Shown here: piece after piece, positions 1 to 8,766 of the stretch
How positions within the stretch are numbered: the stretch's first letter is position 1
Layout: each line of letters starts with the position of its first letter
Position numbers and translations under genes: made by a program
Notes under the pieces: generated by a model
The model's input: the letters and a program-made list of their open reading frames with translations, nothing else
Databases searched by the model: none
What the model was told of the DNA's origin: nothing
Source: Pelagomonas calceolata
Lineage: Eukaryota; Sar; Pelagophyceae; Pelagomonadales; Pelagomonadaceae
NCBI GenBank assembly: GCA_918797485.1
Contig: CAKKNE010000006.1
Location: forward strand, 3,162,001-3,226,000
DNA: 64,000 bases
Direction: 5' to 3'

Positions 1-480
1 CAGGTCCGCCGCCCCGGCGTCGCCGCGCCAGCCATTCCTCGGCGCTACTTTCTGCCGCGCCGCGAGGCGTCCGACGACTGCTACGGCTGCCGCGGCGGCC
101 CACCACCACTTGTTGTGGCTCTGTCGTGCGCGCTTCCGCGGCATCTGGCGCTAGGGAACCATTGCTGCACTCTTGGGGCAGCGCGATTAGGCTGCCTTGC
201 AAAGCCCACTCTGGGATGCTTGCTGTGAGATGCTAGTGCCTTACATGCCGCTAGCTACGCGGGGCCCCGGGGGGTGCCTGGCATCGTAAGGCATCATTGG
301 AGATCATCATTGGTGCGTTCATACACACCAAACGATATATTTCCTGCCGCGACAGCGTCGCAAAGCTCAACCGCTTCGACGCGCGCTCAAGCGACACCCC
401 AGGAACGAGGCTCACGCTAATTACGTCGCGGGGGTCCCCCTAGCCCTCCCGCTCCCCCACGGGCAGCAGCGACCTCAAAT
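1..480. other. Intergenic region upstream of the MYND gene
   Basis: No convincing coding sequence is seen. It holds one copy of the recurring GCTAGC/GTAAGACAC motif at 232-255 and, at about 417-466, a stretch (ATTACGTCGC followed by C-rich sequence) that recurs at about 61443 and 61583. The first 160 bases could be the edge of a neighbouring gene, but no frame supports this. Confidence 0.4.
232..255 (-). promoter_or_regulatory. Copy of recurring GCTAGC...GTAAGACACTAGC motif
   Basis: Read on the + strand it is GCTAGTGCCTTAC followed by ATGCCGCTAGC, the reverse complement of the motif found across this window. It lies about 225 bp before the MYND start codon. Function unknown. Confidence 0.6.
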
Positions 481-1251
481 ATGCCGGCTCCAACAAAAGC
501 CTGCATCATATGTGGTGAAAAAGCGTCGCTCCGATGCAGCCGCTGTCGCCGAGGGCCGTTCTGCTCGGCGCCGTGCCAGCGAAGGGACTGGCCCGCGCAC
601 CGGAAGTTGTGCGTCCAAGAGTCCCGCAAACCCGAGGTCGAGGCCAGGGCCGCGCGCAAGCCCAGCCCGATGGCGGACGTCGCGGCGGCGCTGGGGCCCG
701 TGGAGGCCTGCATTAAGAGGAAGGGCGCGGCCGCACCGGAGGATATACAAAGGAGCGACCGGTGCGTGCTGACGCTCACGCCGATGCTCTTCGGGCGCTG
801 TGGGGAGAGGGAGTGTGGCGGGGAGGGGGACGACTACGACCGGCTCCTGGCGTCGCCGCGGTCGCTGCGGAGCGAAGCCGACGCCTTCGCGAAGGCCTGT
901 GGACGGTTCGCGCTGCTGGAGCTGCTGCGGGACCCCGCGGCGGCCTTTTCGACGCTCGCCGGGCGCGACGGCGAGTGCTGCGTCGTGGAAGATTGCCGGG
1001 ACCTGGGCGACGACGTGTTCTTCACGCTGGCGCCCGCGAACGCGCCGCTGGACCGCACGCGGCGCGCCGAAGTCAATAGGGCGGTGCAGCGCGGCGCGGG
1101 CCGGTTGGACGACGTCACGGCGGCGACGGCTCAAAGATGCGGCAAGGGAGACGAGTGGGACCGGGCGTTCCGGGCCTGCGGCTGCGACCCGTCCAAGGTC
1201 GTCATAAGGGTCGACTGCGCGGACCCGGCCGCGACGTTCGAGCCCGAGTAG
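481..1251 (+). CDS. MYND zinc-finger protein
   Basis: 256 aa, intronless. Residues 8-45 form a MYND-type zinc finger: CIIC, CSRC, C-SAPCQ and HRKLC supply the Cys/His ligands in the usual spacing. MYND fingers bind short proline-rich peptides in partner proteins. The remaining roughly 210 residues match no family I recognise; they are soluble, charged and contain scattered cysteines. The start is the first ATG in frame with the finger. The stop is only 13 bp from the stop of the convergent ABC gene, so the two 3' ends must overlap in transcripts. The finger assignment is firm; a target or process cannot be given. Confidence 0.85.
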   Translation: MPAPTKACIICGEKASLRCSRCRRGPFCSAPCQRRDWPAHRKLCVQESRKPEVEARAARKPSPMADVAAALGPVEACIKRKGAAAPEDIQRSDRCVLTLTPMLFGRCGERECGGEGDDYDRLLASPRSLRSEADAFAKACGRFALLELLRDPAAAFSTLAGRDGECCVVEDCRDLGDDVFFTLAPANAPLDRTRRAEVNRAVQRGAGRLDDVTAATAQRCGKGDEWDRAFRACGCDPSKVVIRVDCADPAATFEPE

Positions 1252-1264
1252 GAACACACTTATG

Positions 1265-2716
1265 TTAGATTAGAGGATCCCACGCCGCGCGCGCGCCGCA
1301 GTAGACCGGCGCGTCGTTCTGGACGAGGTGCAGGACGTGCGTCAGACATCGGAGGTGCTCCGACGTGTGGTGCGTCACGAAGACGAGCGTGCCGCGGGCC
1401 GCGTAGGCCTCGGCCAGCGCCAGGACGCGGCCCCGCTGGAAGGCGTCGAGGCCCTGCGTGACCTCGTCCAGGATGAGGAGCCGCGGCCGCGCGGCGACGG
1501 CCGCGGCCACGAGCAGCAACTTCTGCTCGCCCTGCGACAGCGCGCGAAAGGGCCGCTCGAGGTCGCGCAGGCCGAGGCCCGCCGCGAAGGGCGCCGCGTC
1601 CTCGGCGCCGAAGAGCGCCAGCATGGCCCGGGCGCTTTGCGCGGACGCGGCGGCCCGCAGGTGCAGTTCCGTCGAGACCCAGGCGACGCTGCGGGTCGTC
1701 CGGACCTCGCCTTCGATGGATCGCGTCGCCGCCGGGCCCCACCGTACGCCGTCGTCGCCCGCGGGCCGCGTCAACAGCGCCGCGAGCGTCGACTTGCCGG
1801 CGCCGTTGCCGCCCGCGACGAGCCAGTGCTCGCCCGGCGCGACGGTCCAGTCGACGCCCCGCAGGATCGTCGTGTCACCGGTCGTGACGCCGAGGCCGCG
1901 CGCCTCGACTAACAAATCGTCTCCATCTAAAGGCGGGCCGAGGTCCCGTATCAGATCGGCGACGGGCGCGACGTCCGCGCGGGCCGTCGCCGCGAGCAGG
2001 CGCGCCTCGAGGTCGTCGTCCGCGGTCCGTGCCTCCGTCCGTGCGCCCTCCTCCGTAATCCAGGTCAGCCGCGTCACCTCGGGCAGAATTTCAGAAGCGC
2101 GGTGCGTGACCTGGAGGAGCTGCGTCCGCGCGGCCTCCTTGGCCGACGGCATGTCTCTGACGAGGATGTCGCCCCAGCCGCGCGACATCTGCGACAGCAA
2201 CTTCGCCAGGGCCGCTCGGGACGGCGCGTCCAGCCCGTCGAAGGCGTTGTCGAGCACGACGAGGTCGGGCCGCGCCGAGAGGGCCCGAGCGAGCAGCACC
2301 TTGCGGATCTCGCCCGTGGACACGGCCTTGACGGGCCTCCAGAGGAGGGGGTGGAGGCCGAACCGTACCGCGAGGTACTTCGACGCTTTGGTCTGCAGCT
2401 TGCCCAGGGCTTCATAGACAGTAACGTCCTCCTTCGCGAGCGCCTCGTGGGCCTCGAAGGAGACGTGGGCCGTCCGGGCCGGCCGGTCGAGCGAACCGCT
2501 TTTGATGTGCGCGTCTCCACACAACGCGCGGCCGACGAGCGACTTGCCGCTGCCGTTGCGGCCGAGCAAGGCGTGGCCGCCGGCGTCCGCGTCGGCGATG
2601 TCGAGGTCGAGCTTTGCGGTGCCGTGTGCGAGTTCAGCTGCTCGCAGGGCGGCTAGGGGTGCGCTGGAGCTGCATCGTGCGGTGCAGCGCACGGCCCGCA
2701 GGAGTGCGACACGCAT
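1265..2716 (-). CDS. Twin-ATPase ABC protein, ModF-like
   Basis: 483 aa with two ABC nucleotide-binding domains and no membrane segments. Domain 1 has Walker A LGRNGSGKS near residue 51, a weak signature (STGEIRK) and Walker B LVVLDNAFDGLD. Domain 2 has Walker A GGNGAGKST, signature LSQGEQ, Walker B LLILDEVTQGLD and an H-loop THH. The order and spacing match bacterial ModF/YbbL-type soluble twin-ATPase proteins. The first 30 residues (Arg, Ala and Ser rich, no acidic residues) could be an organelle-targeting leader; this is inference. Domain 1 carries Asn where the catalytic Glu usually follows the Walker B Asp, so that site may hydrolyse ATP poorly. Substrate unknown. Confidence 0.85.
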   Translation of the reverse strand: MRVALLRAVRCTARCSSSAPLAALRAAELAHGTAKLDLDIADADAGGHALLGRNGSGKSLVGRALCGDAHIKSGSLDRPARTAHVSFEAHEALAKEDVTVYEALGKLQTKASKYLAVRFGLHPLLWRPVKAVSTGEIRKVLLARALSARPDLVVLDNAFDGLDAPSRAALAKLLSQMSRGWGDILVRDMPSAKEAARTQLLQVTHRASEILPEVTRLTWITEEGARTEARTADDDLEARLLAATARADVAPVADLIRDLGPPLDGDDLLVEARGLGVTTGDTTILRGVDWTVAPGEHWLVAGGNGAGKSTLAALLTRPAGDDGVRWGPAATRSIEGEVRTTRSVAWVSTELHLRAAASAQSARAMLALFGAEDAAPFAAGLGLRDLERPFRALSQGEQKLLLVAAAVAARPRLLILDEVTQGLDAFQRGRVLALAEAYAARGTLVFVTHHTSEHLRCLTHVLHLVQNDAPVYCGARAAWDPLI

Positions 2717-2884
2717 GAATCAGCCAGCACAATACATTTGTGCAGACTCTGCGGCGAGAGCGTGTATCTATTGGTGCTGCAAGTATGCCGTGCTGTTGCT
2801 GATCAGATTACTGTAGTGATGCCGGCAGATACACTCTCTCGCTGCTACCAAAAACGTGCGAGCTTCGCGAGGACGCGACGGTCA

Positions 2885-2908
2885 GCTAGCGTCCAGTAAG
2901 ACACTAGC
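2885..2908 (+). promoter_or_regulatory. Copy of recurring GCTAGC...GTAAGACACTAGC motif
   Basis: GCTAGC, then GTCCA, then GTAAGACACTAGC. Near-consensus copy, 169 bp from the minus-strand start and about 275 bp from the plus-strand start of the flanking divergent genes. Confidence 0.65.
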
Positions 2909-2963
2909 AATCTCTCCTGGTTTTGCAGACGGCGCTCTCGCAAGTAATCCCAGCACCGCCCGT

Positions 2964-3170
2964 CGGCTGCCCCCGCGTGCGACGTACCACCGAGGAGCAT
3001 ACTAGTTGCACATCACACCGCGCTGCTGCCCGACGCGCCTCGCGGCCAGAACCAAGCTCAATCCTAGGCTGCCCCCGGGCGCTGCAGGCATACCACCGAG
3101 GAGCATACTAGCTGCACATCACACCGTCGCGCTGCTGCCCGACGCGCCTCGCGGCCAGACCCAGCTCAAT
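2964..3170. repeat. Tandem duplication of about 105 bp
   Basis: Two direct copies, about 2964-3065 and 3066-3170. The shared core runs from TACCACCGAGGAGCATACTA to GGCCAGA(A/C)CCA(A)GCTCAAT with only a few substitutions and small indels. The second copy ends ten bases before the start codon of the membrane protein, so the 5' leader of that gene appears duplicated. Confidence 0.85.
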
Positions 3171-3180
3171 CGGCGCCACC

Positions 3181-4470
3181 ATGCCGACGCGCCGCCTCGT
3201 CGCGCTCGCCCTCGCGGCCGGCGCCTCCGCCGGCTGCGACGTGTGCAGCAAAGAGCTCTATGACGGCCGGTGCGGGCCCTTCGAGCGCGAGGCCCGGGGC
3301 AGGTGGGCCGACTGGACGACGCTGGCGCCGGACGTGAGTTGCCTCGAGGACGTGTGCTGCGCGCTGCACGAGGACGACTGCTGCGAGCCGGCCGCGGGCC
3401 CGATCGCCGGCCTCGTGATCGGCGCCGTCGTGCTGTTGGCGTTCGTCGGCGGCGCGTGCCTGCGGCTCTGCGGCCTCGCGGGAGGCAGGGACGCCGAAAG
3501 GTGGAGTTTACGCACGTCTGGCCACTGCTTCAGGAACGGGCCGAACCCGAGCCACGTCGGTTTAGTGGCCTTCGCGTGCGGCGTGGCGTACCTCGTGGCC
3601 CTCATGCCCCTCCGGCACTGGACGAGCTACAAACTCGTCGTGGAGGTGAACCTGGTCGGGCGTCTGGAAAGCCGCGCGAGGTTCGACCTGTGGCACGGGG
3701 CGGTGACGACGAAGAACGACTACCTCGGGGATTCCAAGGACGAGGACGCCATCCTGGCGGACCCCGAGGATTGCAACGACGGGGACCAATTTTGCAAGTC
3801 CCTCGTCGAGGCGAACAACGCCGCGCAGTCCTTGGTCATGGTGGCGCTTGTCCTGGCGTCGGTCGCGTGCCTCGCGATCGCGGGATGGAAATTCTGCTGC
3901 GTCGGCGTCGACGGAGAACCGAACGTCGCCGCCTGCGACAAGAACGCGAACGCATTCGCGGTCGCCTCCGCGCTGCTGGCGGTCAGCGGGGCCGTCGGCG
4001 TCGCGGGCGCGACCAACTACAAGTTTGCGATGAAGGACGCGTTCCTCGACCTCGCCGACGCATCGCGCGAAAGCGGGCCCGTCGGCATAGGCTCCGAACC
4101 CTGCAGAGCTGGCTGCGCCCTGTCCATCGTCGCGGGCGCGTTCGGTATCATCGTCGGCGTGCTCGGCGTGGTCCTGCACGTTTACGGTGTCGTCGTCGAG
4201 GCCAGGCCGGCCGGCGCCGAGAGTCCGGTGGGCCCGATCACCCTGGGCGGCGTGAAGATCGATCTAGCACAAGAGGACGTGTGCTCGCCGCGCCGCGTGG
4301 ACCTCGTGTACGCGCCGCTCGCGGCCTGGTACAACGCGACGGGGCGCGCCGCGCTGCGCGCCAAGCACGGCCCGCTCCCCGCGACCGCCGACGCTTTCTA
4401 CCAGTGGCCCACGCGCAACGCGGTCGTCATGGCGTTCCTCGACGACCAGGGCGTGCCGCCCGCCTTCTAG
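3181..4470 (+). CDS. Secretory-pathway multi-pass membrane protein, unknown
   Basis: 429 aa. An N-terminal signal peptide (VALALAAGASA) is followed by a cysteine-rich luminal stretch (about 12 Cys within residues 19-70) and about five hydrophobic segments near residues 71-95, 120-140, 220-240, 263-283 and 318-345. The C-terminal 80 residues are soluble. The start sits in a good eukaryotic context (GCCACCATG). I do not recognise the family. The layout (Cys-rich ectodomain plus four to five helices) would fit a tetraspan-like surface protein or channel subunit, but no motif supports naming one. Confidence 0.75.
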   Translation: MPTRRLVALALAAGASAGCDVCSKELYDGRCGPFEREARGRWADWTTLAPDVSCLEDVCCALHEDDCCEPAAGPIAGLVIGAVVLLAFVGGACLRLCGLAGGRDAERWSLRTSGHCFRNGPNPSHVGLVAFACGVAYLVALMPLRHWTSYKLVVEVNLVGRLESRARFDLWHGAVTTKNDYLGDSKDEDAILADPEDCNDGDQFCKSLVEANNAAQSLVMVALVLASVACLAIAGWKFCCVGVDGEPNVAACDKNANAFAVASALLAVSGAVGVAGATNYKFAMKDAFLDLADASRESGPVGIGSEPCRAGCALSIVAGAFGIIVGVLGVVLHVYGVVVEARPAGAESPVGPITLGGVKIDLAQEDVCSPRRVDLVYAPLAAWYNATGRAALRAKHGPLPATADAFYQWPTRNAVVMAFLDDQGVPPAF

Positions 4471-4620
4471 CCATCCGAAGCTCCCCGCCTCCGCCGCCGG
4501 GACTAACAACTTGAAACCATACTTCTTCTACTAGGTATTCGAGTTAATTTATTTTATGAATTTTCGCCGCCCGCCCTTTCGTCCCGCCCGACACTAAAGC
4601 GAGGGCAAACGAGGGCGACC

Positions 4621-7600
4621 TCAGAGGGCCGCTTCCTCGGGTGTGCTTGGTTCGAGGGCCAGAGAACCGTGCCGGAGCAAGATGGCGGACCACACGGGCA
4701 CGTGGAAGTGGTCGCCGGGTCGCGCGCCCTTGGGGACGACGCCCTCGACGCTGCGGCCGTCCGGGAGGTCCTTCCTCACGCGCGTGACGCCCGGGACCGC
4801 TTGTGGCGGGACCACGAGGTCCACCATGCCCGGCGGTGTTCTCTGAGGCGGCGGCGGCGGCGGCGCGGCCGCCGGGCGCGGCAGTGGCGGGGGCGGCGCG
4901 GTCTGCGCGCCGCCTGTCGGGATCTCGAGATCGTCTCCGGGCCGCGCGCCCGGGGGCACCGTGATCATGACCTCGCTCCCGTCCGGCAGCGGAATCGACA
5001 GCTCGTCGCCGGCCCTCGCACCCTCAGGCACGGTCACCGTCACCATGGATGCTGCGGCCGGCGGCGGCGTGGCCGCCGGGCGCGGCAGTGGCGGTGGCGG
5101 CGGCGTGGCCGCCGGGCGCGGCAGTGGCGGTGGCGGCGGCGTGGCCGCCGGGAGCGGCAGTGGCGGTGGCGACGTGTCCATGGGGCGGACGGAGATCACG
5201 TGGCCGACAGCCACATGCTCCGGCACGGGCTGCCCCGGCGGCACAACGCGATACGCCCCCACGCGCTCGGCTGAAGGGGCCTCCTCAGGTTCCGTGGTGG
5301 TGGGGGGCGTGGCCTCCGATGGCGGCGGCGGCGGCGGCGGCGGCGCGGCCGCCGGGCGCGGCAGTGGCGGGGGCGGCGCGGTCTGCGCGCCGCCTGTCGG
5401 GATCTCGAGATCGTCACCGGGCCGCGCGCCCGGGGGCACCGTGATCATGACCTCGCTCCCGTCCGGCAGCGGAATCGACAGCTCGTCGCCGGCCCTCGCA
5501 CCCTCAGGCACGGTCACCGTCACCATGGATGCTGCGGCCGGCGGCGGCGCGGCCGCCGGGGGCGGCAGTGGCGGGGGCGGCGCGGTCTGCGCGCCGCCTG
5601 TCGGGATCTCGAGATCGTCACCGGGCCGCGCGCCCGGGGGCACCGTGATCATGACCTCGCTCCCGTCCGGCAGCGGAATCGACAGCTGGTCGCCGGCCCT
5701 CGCACCCTCAGGCACGGTCACCGTCACCATGGATGCTGCGGCCGGCGGCGGCGCGGCCGCCGGGGGCGGCAGTGGCGCGGGCGCGGGCTCGGGCGCCGGC
5801 TCCGGCCCGGCGACTGGCGGTATCCCGGGCGGCGCGGCCTCCTCCGTCGGCGCGAACTCGTTGTCGTCGTCCGCGGCTGGTTCGCGCGGCTGGATGCCAG
5901 CAGAGAGGGCCAGAAAACCGTGCCGGAGCACGATGGCGGACCACACGGGCACGTGGAAGTGGTCGCCGGGCCGCGCGCCCTTGGGGACGACGCCCTCGAC
6001 GCTGCGGCCGTCCGGGAGGTCCTTCCTCACGCGCGTGACGCCCGGGACCGCTTGTGGCGGGACCACGAGGTCCACCATGCCCGGTGGCGGCGCGCCGGGG
6101 GCTGATCGAGGCGGCGGCAGCAGCCGGTAGTCGAGTTTTGGCACCGCCGGTATTGACGCCGGCACCGGCGCCGGCACCGGCACTGCAGGTGGTGGTGGTG
6201 TGGCCGACCGCGCGCCGGCGTCGTGGGCGGCCAGGCGACGCGCGAGCTCCTCGACGAGCACGGCCGACTTCTGGTTCGCCTTGATGCCGCGCAACTTCGC
6301 GAGGCGCTGCAGCTCGCGCCGCTCCTGGTGGTCGACCGCGGCTCTTATTGCTTCGACCGTGGCTTCATCCAGGTCTGACAGGTCGTCCACTGCTGCGCGC
6401 GCCATTGGCGGCTGCGGCGAGGCTACGAGATTGTCCGCCGCCTCATCGGCCGTCTCGGCAATCTCAGTGTGGTTCTCGGGTGTGCTTGGTCGTGCTTGTC
6501 CAGCGGAGAGGGCCAGAAAACCGTGCCCTAGCACGATGGCGGACCACACGGGCACGTGGAAGTGGTCGCCGGGCCGCGCGCCCTTGGGGACGACGCCCTC
6601 GACGCTGCGGCCGTCCGGGAGGTCCTTCCTCACGCGCGTGACGCCCGGGACCGCTTGTGGGGGAACCACGAGGTCGATCATGCCCGGTGGTACCCCTGGA
6701 GGCCGCGGCGGCGGCGCGGCGGCGGTTTTCGAGGGAGGCGGTGGCGGCAGCCCGGCCGCCGTCTTCGGTGGTGGCAGCGCGGCCGCCGTCTTCGACGGCG
6801 GCGGCGGCGGCGGCGGTGCGCCCGGGCGCGGCAGGTCGTCCACGAAGTGCGCCCCCGCCCGCGGCGAGGGCGTCGGCAGGGACGTGTCCCAGGGCACGTA
6901 CACGATCTGGCCCGGACCGGATCCGGCCGGCGCGCGGAAGTAGACCGGCGCGCCCGTGGGCGTCGAGCACTTCACCTGAGAGCCCGCGCACGCGCCCGCC
7001 GGCAACTTGACGAAGAAGGTGCGCTCGTGGCCGGCGAGCGCCGGCCCGGGCGAGCCGAGCAGCTCGTAGCCCGGCATCGTGGCGACCTGCCACGGCCGAG
7101 CGACGCTCGTCTTCTTCTTCCCGCCACCCGCGTTCGATGCCTGCAGCATGCCCGACACGGCCTTGGCCGAGAAGTAGCAGCAGAACAGCGTAAGGACTAG
7201 CGAGACCAACAACGCCAGCAGAGCCAGGGTTTGGAGCCCCCAGCCCCGCTCCCCGGCGAGGATCTCGTTGAAGCCCTCGGCGGACATGGCCGAGGCCGAC
7301 GAGTCCGCCTTGCAGGTGGCCGTCATGGCGTGGGGCGCCCACGACGCAGTCCAGAAGTCGTACAGCTCCCACGTGCCCGTCGACGCCGCGGGGGAGAGGT
7401 CGCCCCCGGCGTCCGCGAGCTGGTACCCGACCGCGGTGAAGGTGCAACTGTAAAGCTCGTCCCATAACCCGTCCTCGTAGCGACGGAGCTGCCACGCGCC
7501 TTCGGCAGAAGAGTAGAAGATGTAGTGGTGCAAGCCCCGCTCCCAGCCCGGCTGGTCGCTCATGCACCGGTCCGCGTCGTCCCGGCAGTCGGGGTCGTCC

Positions 7601-8355
7601 CGGCAGTCCGCGCTCGCCGCGTGCTCGACGTACTCCGGCGAGTAGTCTTTGCAGCAAGTGCATTTGTAGTAGGGCCGGCCGTTGCACTCCCCCGCCTCCT
7701 CGTAGAGCCCGTCGTACGAGCCCCAAAACAACGAAGTCTCGGTGCCCGCGACCTCGACGGCGTCGCACGGTTCCCCGGAGGCGGCGGCCGTCGCCTCCTC
7801 GTCCTTGTTGTCCTTGTCCTCGTCCTTGTCCTCGTCCACGTCGTTGTTGCCGTTGTTGCCGTTGTCCGTCGGCGGCGACGCCGTCGGCGGCGACGCCGGC
7901 GACGCCGTCGGCGGCGACGCCGTCGGCGGCGACGCCGTCGGCGGCGACGCCACGGGCCGCGGCGTCGGCCGCGGCGTCGGGCGCCGCGTCGGCGCCGGCG
8001 CAGAGGCCACGGGCCGCGGCGTCGGCCGGGGCGTCGGCCGCCGCGTCGGCCGCGGCGTCGGCCGCCGCGTCGGGCGCTGCGTCGGCCGCCGCGTCGGCGG
8101 CGCCGGCGTCGGCGCCGAGGCCGTGCAGTCGCCGCCGCAGACGTTCTCGTAGCGGTCGCAGTTCTGGCCGTTTGCGCTGAAGCCCGGCTTGCCGCCGTAG
8201 CTCGAGCAGGCCTTGCAGTCGCAGTTCCGGTTCGAGCACTCGGAGTCGCTGGACGAGTAGCAGAACTCGTCGCTTGCGCAGTGCTTGTTCTTGTTGCAGT
8301 CGCCCGCGCGGGCGAGCGGCGCGAGGCCCAGGAGGAGGATCAGCGGGGCGCGCAT
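4621..8355 (-). CDS. Large type I membrane protein with Pro/Thr stalk and repeated cytoplasmic modules
   Basis: 1,244 aa. Order: signal peptide (1-18); Cys-rich domain (19-78); a stalk of PTPRPTRRP repeats and SPPTA repeats (80-165), probably O-glycosylated; an acidic linker; a second Cys-rich domain (195-350); one membrane helix near 373-396; then about 840 cytoplasmic residues. The tail holds three near-identical copies of module A (core PGMVDLVVPPQAVPGVTR, ending PKGARPGDHFHVPVW) and three of module B (core VTVPEGARAGDELSIPLPDG), separated by poly-proline, plus a SAP-like helix pair near 650-715. VPxGxxxGD modules of this sort are common in algal proteins of unknown role. It resembles a wall or adhesion receptor; that is inference. 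Confidence 0.75.
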   Translation of the reverse strand: MRAPLILLLGLAPLARAGDCNKNKHCASDEFCYSSSDSECSNRNCDCKACSSYGGKPGFSANGQNCDRYENVCGGDCTASAPTPAPPTRRPTQRPTRRPTPRPTRRPTPRPTPRPVASAPAPTRRPTPRPTPRPVASPPTASPPTASPPTASPASPPTASPPTDNGNNGNNDVDEDKDEDKDNKDEEATAAASGEPCDAVEVAGTETSLFWGSYDGLYEEAGECNGRPYYKCTCCKDYSPEYVEHAASADCRDDPDCRDDADRCMSDQPGWERGLHHYIFYSSAEGAWQLRRYEDGLWDELYSCTFTAVGYQLADAGGDLSPAASTGTWELYDFWTASWAPHAMTATCKADSSASAMSAEGFNEILAGERGWGLQTLALLALLVSLVLTLFCCYFSAKAVSGMLQASNAGGGKKKTSVARPWQVATMPGYELLGSPGPALAGHERTFFVKLPAGACAGSQVKCSTPTGAPVYFRAPAGSGPGQIVYVPWDTSLPTPSPRAGAHFVDDLPRPGAPPPPPPPSKTAAALPPPKTAAGLPPPPPSKTAAAPPPRPPGVPPGMIDLVVPPQAVPGVTRVRKDLPDGRSVEGVVPKGARPGDHFHVPVWSAIVLGHGFLALSAGQARPSTPENHTEIAETADEAADNLVASPQPPMARAAVDDLSDLDEATVEAIRAAVDHQERRELQRLAKLRGIKANQKSAVLVEELARRLAAHDAGARSATPPPPAVPVPAPVPASIPAVPKLDYRLLPPPRSAPGAPPPGMVDLVVPPQAVPGVTRVRKDLPDGRSVEGVVPKGARPGDHFHVPVWSAIVLRHGFLALSAGIQPREPAADDDNEFAPTEEAAPPGIPPVAGPEPAPEPAPAPLPPPAAAPPPAAASMVTVTVPEGARAGDQLSIPLPDGSEVMITVPPGARPGDDLEIPTGGAQTAPPPPLPPPAAAPPPAAASMVTVTVPEGARAGDELSIPLPDGSEVMITVPPGARPGDDLEIPTGGAQTAPPPPLPRPAAAPPPPPPPPSEATPPTTTEPEEAPSAERVGAYRVVPPGQPVPEHVAVGHVISVRPMDTSPPPLPLPAATPPPPPLPRPAATPPPPPLPRPAATPPPAAASMVTVTVPEGARAGDELSIPLPDGSEVMITVPPGARPGDDLEIPTGGAQTAPPPPLPRPAAAPPPPPPQRTPPGMVDLVVPPQAVPGVTRVRKDLPDGRSVEGVVPKGARPGDHFHVPVWSAILLRHGSLALEPSTPEEAAL
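4890..5740 (-). repeat. Near-identical internal DNA repeats coding module B
   Basis: About 150 bp at roughly 4905-5053 recurs at 5385-5533 and 5583-5731 with only a few base changes, inside the large type I membrane protein. The near identity, including at synonymous sites, points to recent duplication or gene conversion. Confidence 0.8.
7855..8110. repeat. Coding minisatellite (Pro-Thr-Arg stalk)
   Basis: Short GC-rich units (GGCGTCGGCC-like and GCCGTCGGCGGCGAC) repeat many times and encode the PTPRPTRRP and SPPTA runs of the stalk. Length variation among strains is likely. Confidence 0.8.
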
Positions 8356-8766
8356 GGCGCGGCTGCTTCGTGCTGCTCGTCGCTGCCTGGTGTCAGCTGG
8401 GCCGGGGCTCGAGCATGCTGCCCCGTCGACGCGGCGGGCTGCGCCCGTCCTCGGTGCCCCCCGGGCGCTTCGCTGCGGCCCCTGCCGATGCCGGCGCCGC
8501 GGGGTCTCGCGGATAGATGGCGCTGTGCTCTTACTTTTGGATTGTAGAGACTAGTATGATTTTACGCTCCAGAGCGGATGACGTCTCCATCGCTCGTGAT
8601 TTAAATCATACTGACATGAATCATAAAAAAATTAAGATGTACTAAAAACAGTTTCTATCTTCTTTGCGGCAAGCTCGCTTCTAGCGCCGCGCGCCGGAAG
8701 CGGCCGGGGCAGCCCGCCGCATCGACGGGGCGTCCTTGAGCACCGGCTCGGCTGAGACGTCGCAGC
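8356..8766. promoter_or_regulatory. Divergent promoter region
   Basis: Lies between the type I membrane protein (minus strand) and the ABCG gene (plus strand). It includes an AT-rich block at about 8540-8660, unusual for this genome. No coding exon was identified, but a short 5' exon for the ABCG gene may hide here (see that entry). Confidence 0.4.

Larger units (their letters stand above)
2717..3180. promoter_or_regulatory. Divergent promoter region
   Basis: Region between the start codons of the ABC protein (minus strand) and the membrane protein (plus strand). It contains one recurring 24-bp motif and a tandem duplication; no ORF here looks real. Confidence 0.5.
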
